A DNA stretch of 64,000 nt from the NCBI RefSeq assembly GCF_000383615.1, contig NZ_KB911585.1:406939-470938 (forward strand), written 5' to 3'. Shown in pieces: positions 51,889 through 60,234 of this stretch; within the stretch, counting starts at the first letter, position 1; every line of letters starts with the position of its first letter. Source of the DNA: Streptomyces canus 299MFChir4.1. GTDB taxonomy: Bacteria > Actinomycetota > Actinomycetes > Streptomycetales > Streptomycetaceae. The notes beneath the pieces were generated by a model. That model was not told where the DNA came from and did not search any database. It was given only the letters and a program-made list of their open reading frames with translations. A program made the translations under genes and the position numbers.

Positions 51889-52403
51889 ACGACGGCCCGA
51901 GCCGGGTCTACGGCTACGTGGGTCCACCCGAGCTGCGCTCGACGGTACGGCCGGATCGCGCGGGCCGAACCATCCGTTCCGCCGCCGACCTCGACACCTG
52001 GCTGTCGGGGCGTGGGGCGGCCGAGATCTCGGAGCCCTTCACCTTCGTCGTCGCTCTGGACGGCCTGGTACGGCTCGCGCCCCGCAGGAGTGAGCATGTG
52101 GCCTGCGCGGGCGGCGCGGACGTGCTGGCCGCCGGTGAGATGGGGTTCGTACCGGCCGCCGACCGCTGGGCGGTCGACGAGGTCACCAACCACTCGACGG
52201 GCTACTGCCCGAACCTCGATTCATGGCAGGCGGTCGGGCGTGCGCTGGACCTGGCCGGCGTCGAGCACCCGGGCCGGTTCACCCACGAAGTGGTGTTCCG
52301 GCTCTGCGACGCGTGCGGGGAGCGGTCGATCGTGCGCGAGCAGGATTTCGTCTGCGTGTTCTGCGGAAACGCACTCCCCCGGACATGGAACGCCGGCCCG
52401 TAA
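51885..52403 (+). CDS. Hypothetical protein with a C-terminal zinc ribbon
   Basis: A 172-residue cytoplasmic protein. The last 30 residues carry a CxxC-x14-CxxC zinc ribbon (LCDACGERSIVREQDFVCVF, CGN). The rest has no domain I recognise; the N-terminal half includes a compact beta-rich segment (PFTFVVALDGLVRLAPRRSE). It is translationally coupled to the PAP2 gene by a GTGA overlap. Function unknown. Confidence 0.7.
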   Translation: MNDGPSRVYGYVGPPELRSTVRPDRAGRTIRSAADLDTWLSGRGAAEISEPFTFVVALDGLVRLAPRRSEHVACAGGADVLAAGEMGFVPAADRWAVDEVTNHSTGYCPNLDSWQAVGRALDLAGVEHPGRFTHEVVFRLCDACGERSIVREQDFVCVFCGNALPRTWNAGP

Positions 52404-52412
52404 GATCCTCGT

Positions 52413-53105
52413 ATGGCTGCCGTCCTGTTCGACTTCTCGGGGACCCTCTTCCGGATCGAGTCCACCCACTCCTGGCTGAGGGCCGCCCTCGACGAGGCGG
52501 GACTCCCCCTCGCCGAGGCCGAGTTGACACGGGTGGCGCGGGAGCTGGAGCACGTGGGGGCCTTGCCCGGTGGGGTCGCGCCCCGGGTGCCGATGCCGGA
52601 CGAGCTCGCCGCCGTGTGGGACGTCCGGGACGAGAGCGCCGAGTTGCACCGGGCCGCGTACACCGGGCTCTCGCGGCTCGTCACGCTGCCGGATCCCGCT
52701 CTGCACGACGCGCTCTACGACCGGCACATGCTCCCCGCCGCCTGGCAGCCGTATCCCGATGCCGCCGAGGTACTGCGCACGCTCCGCGAGCGCGGGACCA
52801 AGGTCGGCGTCGTCAGCAACATCGGCTGGGACCTGCGCCCGGTCTTCCGTGCGCACGGGCTCGATCCGTACGTCGACGCGTATGTGCTGTCGTACGAGCA
52901 CGGCGTCCAGAAACCCGACCCCCGGCTGTTCAAGACCGCCTGCACGGCGCTCGGTGTCGAGCCCCGGGACGTGCTGATGGTCGGCGACGACCGGCGGGCG
53001 GACGGCGGTGCGGCGGCCCTGGGCTGCGCGGTGCACCTCGTGGATCATCTGCCGGCGGCGCAGCGGCCCGATGCGCTGCGGCCCGTCCTCGACCTGGTGG
53101 GCTGA
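52413..53105 (+). CDS. HAD family hydrolase
   Basis: A 230-residue haloacid-dehalogenase-fold hydrolase. Motif I is VLFDFSGTLF with D7; the usual second aspartate (DxDGT) is serine here. Motif II is in VVSNIGWD, motif III in QKPDPRLF, and motif IV in MVGDDRRAD. The missing second aspartate in motif I would impair phosphatase proton transfer, favouring dehalogenase-like or altered chemistry. It starts ten bases after the previous stop, with TAAGAT six bases before the ATG, so it could have its own leaderless promoter. Confidence 0.87.
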   Translation: MAAVLFDFSGTLFRIESTHSWLRAALDEAGLPLAEAELTRVARELEHVGALPGGVAPRVPMPDELAAVWDVRDESAELHRAAYTGLSRLVTLPDPALHDALYDRHMLPAAWQPYPDAAEVLRTLRERGTKVGVVSNIGWDLRPVFRAHGLDPYVDAYVLSYEHGVQKPDPRLFKTACTALGVEPRDVLMVGDDRRADGGAAALGCAVHLVDHLPAAQRPDALRPVLDLVG

Positions 53106-53303
53106 GCCCGGGATTCCGACTGGGGTTTCCGCTCGGAATCGACAGCGGAAAACTGTCCGAAAACGGGGTGGTCACCCCGCCAGAAGGTCGCCTGAGGACA
53201 CCATTGGGGCGTATGCTCGCCCACCCTGGACGATCCCCCGCGTCGCCCAGAGCAGGCGGCAGCCCCGACCAGGCCGTTTTCGGGCCGGTCCGGACGCACT
53301 GAG

Positions 53304-53328
53304 TATAGTTGGCTGATAGCCAGTCAAC
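53304..53328. promoter_or_regulatory. Promoter/operator of the second TetR gene
   Basis: TATAGT (53304-53309) is a -10 candidate, immediately followed by TGGCT-GAT-AGCCA (53310-53322). Wider GTTG and CAAC ends (53308-53311 and 53325-53328) extend the symmetry. A repressor here would block the transcription start, so autoregulation is likely. Confidence 0.6.
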
Positions 53329-53342
53329 GCAGGAGTTACAGC

Positions 53343-54017
53343 ATGTCCCCGCGCAGCGCCTCGGTCAACGAAGAGTTGCGCCGCCGTTCCCGGGAGCGGC
53401 TCCTGCAGGCGGCACTCGAACTGGTCTCCGAGCGGGGTTACGAGGCCACGACCCTCGGCGACATCGCGGACCGGGCCGGTTCGGCGCGCGGTCTGGTGTC
53501 GTACTACTTCCCCGGCAAGCGCCAGCTCGTGCAGTCCGCGGTGCACCGGCTCATGCACCGCACGCTGGAGGAGGCCCTGGAGCGCGAGCCGCGCACCGAG
53601 GACGGCCGGGAGCGGATGGCCCGCGCCATCGACGCGGTCCTCGGTCTGGCACAGGACCGGACGGTGCTCATGCGCCAGCACATGGCGGGACTGCTGGACA
53701 CCGAGGGCTTTGTACAGTGCCCGGAACAGCAGCGCCTCGCCGAACTGCTGCGGGACACGATGGAACGGCACGGTTCGCAGGCGGTCGGGACGGACTACCC
53801 GATGCTGCGCTCGCAGCTCATGGGCGCCGTCTACGCGATGGTCCTGCCGAACGTGCCCCTGCCGATCGCGACCCTGCGCGCCGAGCTGTTCACCCGCTAC
53901 CGGCTGGATTGGGAGCAGGGCGTCCCGCCGGGCGCCGAGGCACCCGGCGGGACGTGCGACAAAGATCTGTCGCGGTTCTTCGAGACGGGCCCGGAGGCCG
54001 GGGATCAGTCGAAGTAG
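53343..54017 (+). CDS. TetR family transcriptional regulator
   Basis: A 224-residue TetR regulator. The DNA-binding domain is GYEATTLGDIADRAGSARGL followed by VSYYFPGKRQLVQSAV. The ligand domain is not one I can classify. AGGAG lies seven bases before the ATG. A palindrome overlaps its own promoter. The gene downstream is convergent, so its targets may be elsewhere. The end overlaps the LVIVD-repeat gene by 13 bp. Confidence 0.9.
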   Translation: MSPRSASVNEELRRRSRERLLQAALELVSERGYEATTLGDIADRAGSARGLVSYYFPGKRQLVQSAVHRLMHRTLEEALEREPRTEDGRERMARAIDAVLGLAQDRTVLMRQHMAGLLDTEGFVQCPEQQRLAELLRDTMERHGSQAVGTDYPMLRSQLMGAVYAMVLPNVPLPIATLRAELFTRYRLDWEQGVPPGAEAPGGTCDKDLSRFFETGPEAGDQSK

Positions 54018-55507
54018 TCCGGCTGGGTCTGGACGTTGAGCTCGCCGAGCCGCACCTTCCTGGCCGGATCCGTCCGCTTGTCGCTGAGCTTCAGGACGTC
54101 GAAGCCCTTGGCGATGTCGTTGGAGTAGATGAAGCCGTTGTAGTAGTACGCCGACCAGGGGCCGGCGGTCGTCAGCCGCCCGGTGGTCACGGGGCCGCGC
54201 TCGAAGTAGCCGATCTCCTTCGGGCGCGAGGAGTTCGTGAAGTCCCAGACGGAGACACCGCCCTGGTACCAGGCCTGGACCATGATGTCCCTGCCCTCGA
54301 CCGGGATCAGTGAGCCGTTGTGGGCCACGCACACCTCGACGTCCGCCTGGTAGCGGGGGATCTTGAAGTAGCTGCGGAAGACGAGCTTGCGCTTGTCGCC
54401 CTTGCCGACGATGTCGTAGATACCGTCGGCGCCGCGGTTCGGACCGATCTCCGCGTTGCAGGTGGCCGCACCGCCGCCGCCCAGCTCATCGGTGAAGACG
54501 ACCTTGTTCGCCTTCTGGTTGAAGGTCGCCGAGTGCCAGAACGCGAAGTTCACGTTGTCCTGCACCCGGTCGATGACCTTCGGGTTCTCCGGGTCCTTGA
54601 CGGAGAACAGGATGCCGTCGCCCATGCAGGCGCCCGCCGCCAGGTCCTTGTCCGGGAGCACCGTGATGTCGTGGCAGCCGGTGGTCTTGGCGACGCCCGG
54701 GTTGGTGGGCGAACCGGGGTTGCCGCCGCCGTCGGGGCCCTCGCCGGGGAAGAGCACCGGGAAGCTGACGACCGCCGCCTCCTCGGGGGCGTTGCGCGGC
54801 ACCTTGATGATGGAGATGCCGTCGTGCGGCGGCTGGCAGTCGGGGTAGGCGGCGCTCGGTGAGTACGAGGAGACGTAGATGTAGACGTTCCTGCGCTCGG
54901 GCACCAGCGTGTGGGTGTGCGAGCCGCAGGCGGTCTCCACGGCGGCGACGTACTTCGGGTTCTTCTTGTCGCTGATGTCGAAGACCTTCATGCCCTCCCA
55001 CGAGGACTTCTCGGTCGCGGGCTGGGTGGTGCTGCTGCAACTGCTGTCGCTGCGTGAGGAGTCGGTGGACAGGAACAGCAGGTTGCCGGAGACGGAGATG
55101 TCGTTCTGCGAGCCTGGGCAGAGCACCTGGGCGATCGTCTTCGGCGCCTTCGGGTTGCTGATGTCGAAGACGCGGAAGCCGTCGTAGTTCCCGGAGAAGG
55201 CGTACCTGCCCTGGAAGGCCAGGTCCGAATTGGTGCCGGTCAGTGCGTCCTTGGGGATGTTGACGAGGTGCTCGATGTTGTCGGAGTGGACGATCTCGTC
55301 CTGCCCGGGTATCTCGCCGTCGGCGATCGCGGCCTTCACCTCGGCCTCGGTGCTCTTGGAGACGCCCTTGCCCGCCGTCGGACCGTCCCCGGGGTCTGGG
55401 GTCGCGACGGCGGGGCCTGCGGTCAGCAGCGCGGCCAGGAGACCCGCGGCGGCCGCGGCAACTCCCAGACGTCTGTGGCGGGTTCGGGACTTTTGCAACA
55501 GGATCAC
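54005..55507 (-). CDS. Secreted LVIVD-repeat (beta-propeller) protein
   Basis: A 500-residue secreted protein. A basic N-terminus (SRTRHRR) and hydrophobic core end near AVATPD at about residue 36. The mature part contains repeats of the pattern GFRVFDISNPKAPKTIAQV and GMKVFDISDKKNPKYVAAVE, plus SVWDFTNSSRPKEIGYFE, characteristic of LVIVD repeats that fold as a beta-propeller. It has several cysteines that may form disulfides. GGAGG is five bases before GTG 55507. Function unknown; it is divergent from a DUF305 lipoprotein, and homologous pairs occur in other actinobacteria (from memory). Confidence 0.88.
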   Translation of the reverse strand: MILLQKSRTRHRRLGVAAAAAGLLAALLTAGPAVATPDPGDGPTAGKGVSKSTEAEVKAAIADGEIPGQDEIVHSDNIEHLVNIPKDALTGTNSDLAFQGRYAFSGNYDGFRVFDISNPKAPKTIAQVLCPGSQNDISVSGNLLFLSTDSSRSDSSCSSTTQPATEKSSWEGMKVFDISDKKNPKYVAAVETACGSHTHTLVPERRNVYIYVSSYSPSAAYPDCQPPHDGISIIKVPRNAPEEAAVVSFPVLFPGEGPDGGGNPGSPTNPGVAKTTGCHDITVLPDKDLAAGACMGDGILFSVKDPENPKVIDRVQDNVNFAFWHSATFNQKANKVVFTDELGGGGAATCNAEIGPNRGADGIYDIVGKGDKRKLVFRSYFKIPRYQADVEVCVAHNGSLIPVEGRDIMVQAWYQGGVSVWDFTNSSRPKEIGYFERGPVTTGRLTTAGPWSAYYYNGFIYSNDIAKGFDVLKLSDKRTDPARKVRLGELNVQTQPDYFD

Positions 55508-55522
55508 TGTTTCCTCCCTGTG

Positions 55523-55539
55523 CCGTTCATGTGGAACGG
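55523..55539. promoter_or_regulatory. Inverted repeat between the LVIVD and DUF305 genes
   Basis: CCGTTC-ATGTG-GAACGG (55523-55539) has perfect 6-bp arms and lies 16 bp upstream of the LVIVD start and 75 bp upstream of the DUF305 start. Candidate operator or a leader hairpin. Confidence 0.4.
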
Positions 55540-55613
55540 TTCACGCGTCACCGCAGTATCGTCTTCGCCATGCACAGATCAATAGGAGGCAACGAAATCG
55601 TCATGAGGGGACC

Positions 55614-56270
55614 ATGGTGAGCACTGTGCTTTTCCGCCGCGCGCCGTATGCGACGGCCGTCCTGGCCGCGCTGGCAGCCCTGATCCTCGGAGGGTGCGAC
55701 TCCGACACGGACCCGAAGTCCGCCCCGGCGACCGGGCCTTCGGTGCTGGTGCCCGGCAAGCCCGGTGAGGCGAACCGCACACTGTCCGCCCAGGACGCGG
55801 AGGAGCAGCGGGCCGACGACGACACTCCCAACTCGGCGGACGTCTCGTACGCACGGATGATGATCGCGCACCACGCCCAGGCCCTGGAACTGACCGAACT
55901 GGCCCCGCAGCGCGCCGAGTCGGCGAAGCTCAAGGCCCTCGCCGAGCGGATCTCGGCCGCCCAGGGGCCGGAGATCGAGGCGATGAGGGCCTGGCTGAAG
56001 GAGTACGGCCAGTCCGAGAAGAGCGACGCCCACGCGCACGCCAGGATGCCCGGCATGGCGGCCGAGGCGCAGTTGGTGAAGTTGCGAGCGGCGAAGGGGA
56101 AGGCCTTCGACGAGCTCTTCCTCACGCTGATGATCACTCACCACGAAGGGGCGATGACCATGGCGACGGACGTGAAGGGGCAGGGCAACAACATCCGGAT
56201 CGAGGAGATGGCGGACGACGTGGTGGCCCAGCAGACGAGCGAGATCAACCGCATGCGGAACATGCTCTGA
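55614..56270 (+). CDS. DUF305 lipoprotein
   Basis: A 218-residue lipoprotein: LAALILGGC with Cys at about residue 28. The two DUF305 motifs are present, MMIAHHAQALELTELA and TLMITHHEGAMTMATD; their HH pairs are proposed to bind a metal such as copper in relatives. It acts on the outer membrane face. AGGGG lies close to both the ATG at 55614 and a GTG at 55617, so the start is uncertain by one codon. It is divergent from the LVIVD gene. Confidence 0.9.
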   Translation: MVSTVLFRRAPYATAVLAALAALILGGCDSDTDPKSAPATGPSVLVPGKPGEANRTLSAQDAEEQRADDDTPNSADVSYARMMIAHHAQALELTELAPQRAESAKLKALAERISAAQGPEIEAMRAWLKEYGQSEKSDAHAHARMPGMAAEAQLVKLRAAKGKAFDELFLTLMITHHEGAMTMATDVKGQGNNIRIEEMADDVVAQQTSEINRMRNML

Positions 56271-56292
56271 ACCGAGGCGACAGGTTCCGACA

Positions 56293-56313
56293 GGCCGGTC
56301 GGCCCAACCGGCC
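56293..56313. terminator. Short hairpin between convergent genes
   Basis: GGCCGGT (56293-56299) pairs with ACCGGCC (56307-56313), loop of 7, between the DUF305 stop and the convergent gene's stop. Confidence 0.55.
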
Positions 56314-56316
56314 GCT

Positions 56317-56775
56317 TCAGCGCCGCGCGTGACGTGGCGTCAGGAAGCCCGCGTCGCGCGCCTGCGAGATGAGCCGGAGCGACTTGCGGCGGCTGTGCCC
56401 GGTCGCGCACATCACGGCGAGGACCGGGTCCACGCCGTCCTCCTGGGCGGCCCGGTACTCCTGCGCCACCAGCCACCGCCCCTCCGGGCCGCGCGGCCAG
56501 GCCGGGCGAGCACGACGCGGTCCGGCCTCACCGGCCGCCGCCTCGGGCTCCCTTCCGCAAGCCGCGAAGAGCGGCCCCTCGATCCAGTCCGCGAGCACGC
56601 CCAGGTCGTCGAGCGACAGGGCGGGCGTCGCCCGTACGTCCTCCAGGCAGACACCTCCCTGGGCCACCACGGCGAGCGCGTCGACCCGGGCGCCGTCGGA
56701 GAAGGCCAGCCGGACGGTGAACCACGCCATCGCACCGGCGTCCTCCCGCACTTCCCACGCGGGCCACACGGACAC
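56317..56775 (-). CDS. DUF6214-like hypothetical protein
   Basis: A ~152-residue protein beginning VSVWPAWEVREDAGAMAWF, with a central DDLGVLADWIEGPL region and a basic C-terminus (CATGHSRRKSLRLISQARDA). I recall this as DUF6214, a Streptomyces family of unknown function, with moderate confidence. GTG at 56775 is my choice; an in-frame GTG at 56829 would add a short AT-rich stretch that looks like promoter sequence. The C-terminal basic part may contact DNA or RNA, which is speculation. Confidence 0.65.
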   Translation of the reverse strand: MSVWPAWEVREDAGAMAWFTVRLAFSDGARVDALAVVAQGGVCLEDVRATPALSLDDLGVLADWIEGPLFAACGREPEAAAGEAGPRRARPAWPRGPEGRWLVAQEYRAAQEDGVDPVLAVMCATGHSRRKSLRLISQARDAGFLTPRHARR

Positions 56776-56964
56776 GCTGCCGTCCGTCGGACAACGATCA
56801 GAAAGATTAAGAAAAGATGCTTCTAGCACACACGCAACGTAACCGCATGATCACATTCCATACGAACGGACACGCGCGCCCAGGTCGCTCCGGCACCCTG
56901 TCAGAGCAGCACCGGCGGTGCGATCCTGGAGGTGTCAGCGACTCCTCTCGTAAGGAGTTCCGCC

Positions 56965-58308
56965 GTGCTGCGTGTCGCCGTCGTCGGCTCCGGGCCCAGC
57001 GGGTGCTACACCGCCCAGAGTCTCGTCCAGCAGGACCCCGACGTGCTCGTCGACGTCCTGGACCGGCTGCCCTGCCCGTACGGTCTGGTGCGCTACGGGG
57101 TGGCACCGGACCACGAGAAGATCAAATCGCTCCAGACCAGTCTGCGGACGATCCTGGAGCACGAGCGGGTGCGGTTCCTCGGCGGTGTCGGGATCGGCCC
57201 CGGCGGGGTGCCTGCCGCGCGGCTGCGCGAGCTCTACCACGCGGTCGTGTACTGCGTGGGCGCCGCCACCGACCGGCATCTCGGAATCCCGGGCGAGGAG
57301 CTGCCGGGCAGTTGGTCGGCCACGGAGTTCGTGTCCTGGTACAGCGCGCATCCCGACTCCACGGCCGACGGTTTCGTGGCCGGCGCCCGGTCGGCGGTGG
57401 TCATCGGTGTGGGCAACGTCGCCGTCGACGTGACGCGGATGCTGGCGCGCGGGGTGACCGAGCTCAGCCCGACCGACATCCCGCATCCGGTGCTCACCGC
57501 GCTGGCGGCCAGCCGGGTGTCGGCGGTCCACATGGTGGGCCGGCGGGGCCCTTCCCAGGCCCGCTTCACCACCAAGGAGCTGCGCGAGCTCGGTTCACTT
57601 CCGGACACCGAAGTGGCCGTGCACGCACAGGAGTTGGCGCGGGACCCGGCCTACCTCGATCCCTCCGCCCTGCCGGCGCCGCAGCGCCGGAACGTGGAGG
57701 TGCTGCGCGGCTGGGCGGCCGCGGAGTCACGGCCGTCCGCCCACCGGATCTCGTTGCGCTTCTTCCTGCGCCCCGTCGAACTCCTCGCCGACGGCGGCCG
57801 CGTGGGCGCGGTCCGCTTCGAGCGGACGGTGCCGGACGGGCGCGGCGGCGTGCGCGGCACCGGCGAATTCGAGGAGATCGAGGCCCAGTTGGTGCTGCGC
57901 TCGGTGGGCTACCGGGGAATGCCCGTGGAGGGGTTGCCGTTCGACGCGGACAGCGGCACGGTGCCCAACGTCGACGGCCGCGTGGTGTACGACGGTTCCG
58001 CCGTCACCGGAGAGTACGTGGCCGGCTGGATCAAGCGCGGCCCGACCGGCGTGATCGGCACCAACCGCCCGGACGCCAAGGAGACGGTCACCTCGCTCCT
58101 CGAGGACGCCCCCGTGCTCGTACACGAAGAACTCCGCGAGGACCCGCTCGACGCCCTGCGGGCAGCGGGCGTCGAGCCGGTGGAGTGGGCGGGCTGGTGC
58201 GCGATAGAGCGAGCGGAGGCGGAGCTCGGCGCGTCCCTGGGCCGGGGTGTGGTGAAGCTCCCGGACTGGCAGTCCCTGATGGGGGTGGTGCACGGACACG
58301 CCCGCTAG
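56965..58308 (+). CDS. FprA-like ferredoxin-NADP reductase
   Basis: A 447-residue adrenodoxin-reductase-type flavoprotein. The FAD loop is VVGSGPSGCYTAQS, then PYGLVRYGVAPDHEKIKSLQ (FAD/NADP interface), the NADP loop VIGVGNVAVDVTRML, and the terminal GWIKRGPTGVIGTN motif. It passes electrons from NADPH to ferredoxins or a P450 partner. GTG at 56965 has AAGGAG seven bases upstream; the in-frame GTG at 56932 is weaker. No ferredoxin or P450 is adjacent. Confidence 0.93.
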   Translation: MLRVAVVGSGPSGCYTAQSLVQQDPDVLVDVLDRLPCPYGLVRYGVAPDHEKIKSLQTSLRTILEHERVRFLGGVGIGPGGVPAARLRELYHAVVYCVGAATDRHLGIPGEELPGSWSATEFVSWYSAHPDSTADGFVAGARSAVVIGVGNVAVDVTRMLARGVTELSPTDIPHPVLTALAASRVSAVHMVGRRGPSQARFTTKELRELGSLPDTEVAVHAQELARDPAYLDPSALPAPQRRNVEVLRGWAAAESRPSAHRISLRFFLRPVELLADGGRVGAVRFERTVPDGRGGVRGTGEFEEIEAQLVLRSVGYRGMPVEGLPFDADSGTVPNVDGRVVYDGSAVTGEYVAGWIKRGPTGVIGTNRPDAKETVTSLLEDAPVLVHEELREDPLDALRAAGVEPVEWAGWCAIERAEAELGASLGRGVVKLPDWQSLMGVVHGHAR

Positions 58309-58410
58309 GGGCGCGGGATACCGAGCGGTCGGCAGCGGATCGGCACCGGGCAACGAACCGGCAACACCGCCGAAATCAACAAACTGTGCAACACCCCTAC
58401 GGTCTCGGAC

Positions 58411-59799
58411 ATGGCCCAAACCACCCCTGTGCACCCCGTGGACGAAGTACCTCCGGTACGACAGCTCGCCGCCTTCGGTCTCCAGCACGTACTCGCGATG
58501 TACGCGGGCGCCGTGGCCGTCCCGCTGATCGTCGGCGGCGCGATGAAGCTGTCACCGGCGGACCTTGCGTATCTGATCACCGCCGACCTGCTGGTGTGCG
58601 GCATCGCCACCCTCATCCAGTGCATCGGCTTCTGGCGTTTCGGCGTACGACTGCCGATCATGCAGGGCTGCACCTTCGCGGCCGTGTCCCCCATGGTCCT
58701 GATCGGCACCACGGGCGGCGGACTCCCGGCGATCTACGGCTCGGTGATCGTCGCGGGACTCGCGATCGTGCTGCTCGCCCCGGTCTTCGGCAGGCTGCTG
58801 CGCTTCTTCCCGCCGCTGGTCACGGGCACGGTGATCCTGATCATCGGTATCTCCCTGCTGCCGGTCGCGGGCAACTGGGTGGCGGGCGGCGTCGGATCGG
58901 CGGACTTCGGCGCCCCGAAGAACATCGCGCTGGCCGTCTTCGTGCTGGTGGTGGTGCTGGGGGTGCAGCGGTTCGCGCCCGCGTTCCTGAGCCGGATCGC
59001 GGTACTGATCGGCATCGTGGTGGGCCTGGCGGTGGCCGTTCCCTCCGGGTTCACGGACTTCGGCGGGGTCGGGGACGCCGACTGGGTCGGGATCAGCACG
59101 CCGTTCCACTTCGGGGCACCGACCTTCGAGTTCTCGGCGATCGTTTCCATGCTGGTCGTGGCTCTGGTGACGATGACCGAGACGACCGGTGACCTGATCG
59201 CGGTCGGCGAGATGACGGACCGCAAGGTCGAACCGCGATCCCTCTCGGACGGTCTGCGCGCGGACGGCCTGTCGACCGTGCTCGGCGGGGTCTTCAACAC
59301 CTTCCCCTACACGGCGTACGCCCAGAACGTCGGCCTCGTCGGCATGACCCGGGTGCGCAGCCGCTGGGTCGTCGCCACGGCCGGCGGCATCCTGGTCCTG
59401 CTCGGCCTGCTGCCCAAACTGGGCGCGGTCGTCGCGGCGGTACCCGCGCCGGTGCTGGGCGGGGCGGGCCTGGTCATGTTCGGGACGGTCGCGGCGAGCG
59501 GCCTGAGGACCCTCACCCAGGTGGACTTCAAGGGCAACAACAACCTGACCGTGGTGGCCGTCTCGGTGGCCATGGGTGTGCTGCCGGTCGGCGTGCCGAC
59601 GATCTACGAGAAGTTCCCCGACTGGTTCCAGACGGTGATGAACAGCGGCATCAGCGCGGGCTGCCTCACGGCGATCGTGCTGAACCTGCTCTTCAACCAC
59701 CTGCCGGGGAAATCCGGTTCAGCCGCTCCCGACCCGGACGGCCTGGCGGGCGGCGGCGTCGAGGAGGCTGTCGAGAAGACCCGGGAAGAGATCGTCTAG
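58411..59799 (+). CDS. NCS2 (NAT) family purine permease
   Basis: A 462-residue transporter with about fourteen helices. The NAT signature QNVGLVGMTRV is canonical, the QH motif occurs in FGLQHVLAMYAG, and TETTGDLIAVGE matches the substrate-binding glutamate region. Such proteins import xanthine or uric acid with protons. A TACGGT hexamer seven bases before the ATG suggests a leaderless mRNA; no repressor palindrome is clear. Its 3' end overlaps the convergent ArsR gene by 81 bp. Confidence 0.92.
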   Translation: MAQTTPVHPVDEVPPVRQLAAFGLQHVLAMYAGAVAVPLIVGGAMKLSPADLAYLITADLLVCGIATLIQCIGFWRFGVRLPIMQGCTFAAVSPMVLIGTTGGGLPAIYGSVIVAGLAIVLLAPVFGRLLRFFPPLVTGTVILIIGISLLPVAGNWVAGGVGSADFGAPKNIALAVFVLVVVLGVQRFAPAFLSRIAVLIGIVVGLAVAVPSGFTDFGGVGDADWVGISTPFHFGAPTFEFSAIVSMLVVALVTMTETTGDLIAVGEMTDRKVEPRSLSDGLRADGLSTVLGGVFNTFPYTAYAQNVGLVGMTRVRSRWVVATAGGILVLLGLLPKLGAVVAAVPAPVLGGAGLVMFGTVAASGLRTLTQVDFKGNNNLTVVAVSVAMGVLPVGVPTIYEKFPDWFQTVMNSGISAGCLTAIVLNLLFNHLPGKSGSAAPDPDGLAGGGVEEAVEKTREEIV

Positions 59800-60072
59800 G
59801 TCGTCCCGGCGCAGGCCGTTCATCTTGGCCGTGCCCCGGTAGATCTGCCGGATCACTCCGCTCTCCCGCAGCACCCGGAAGTGGTGGGTGGTCGTCGACT
59901 TGGTGACGGGCAGGTCGAAGTGCGAACAGGAGAGCTCGTCGCCGACCGCGGCGAGCTCTCGCACGATCCGCAGGCGCATCGGGTCGGAGAGGGCGTGCAG
60001 GACGCCCTCCAGCCTGATCTCGCCGCGCTCCGGATGCGGAAGGGCACGACTGCTGACGGCGGGGGAGGTCAC
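59719..60072 (-). CDS. ArsR family transcriptional regulator
   Basis: A 117-residue winged-helix regulator. The recognition region is LPVTKSTTTHHFRVLRESGV, with a single cysteine (SCSHFDL) near the start of the second helix and no classic metal motif, so it may sense redox or organic ligands. It starts at GTG 60072 with GTGGAG upstream. It is divergent from an old-yellow-enzyme gene, with two identical operators covering the promoter. The 81-bp tail overlap with the purine permease is unusually long. Confidence 0.9.
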   Translation of the reverse strand: MTSPAVSSRALPHPERGEIRLEGVLHALSDPMRLRIVRELAAVGDELSCSHFDLPVTKSTTTHHFRVLRESGVIRQIYRGTAKMNGLRRDDLDDLFPGLLDSLLDAAARQAVRVGSG

Positions 60073-60143
60073 GGCGGCTCCACTTCTCCAGGCTTTCCCG
60101 GGGCCCCGCGGACTCCGGGACCGGCCTCGGGCACCCCCCATTG

Positions 60144-60193
60144 TACGAGACCTATCGTAGTTTGACATCCGACGTACTACGATGCCTATCGTA
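60144..60193. promoter_or_regulatory. Twin ArsR operators over the oxidoreductase promoter
   Basis: TACGA-N6-TCGTA occurs at 60144-60159 and 60178-60193, with near-identical centres (GACCTA and TGCCTA), 34 bp apart. TTGACA (60162-60167) lies between them, and the -10 (TATCGT, 60187-60192) falls within the second. Binding by the divergent ArsR protein would block RNA polymerase. Confidence 0.8.
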
Positions 60194-60234
60194 CGAGTCG
60201 ACCACCACCGGTCCCGTGATGAATGGAGCCCGCC

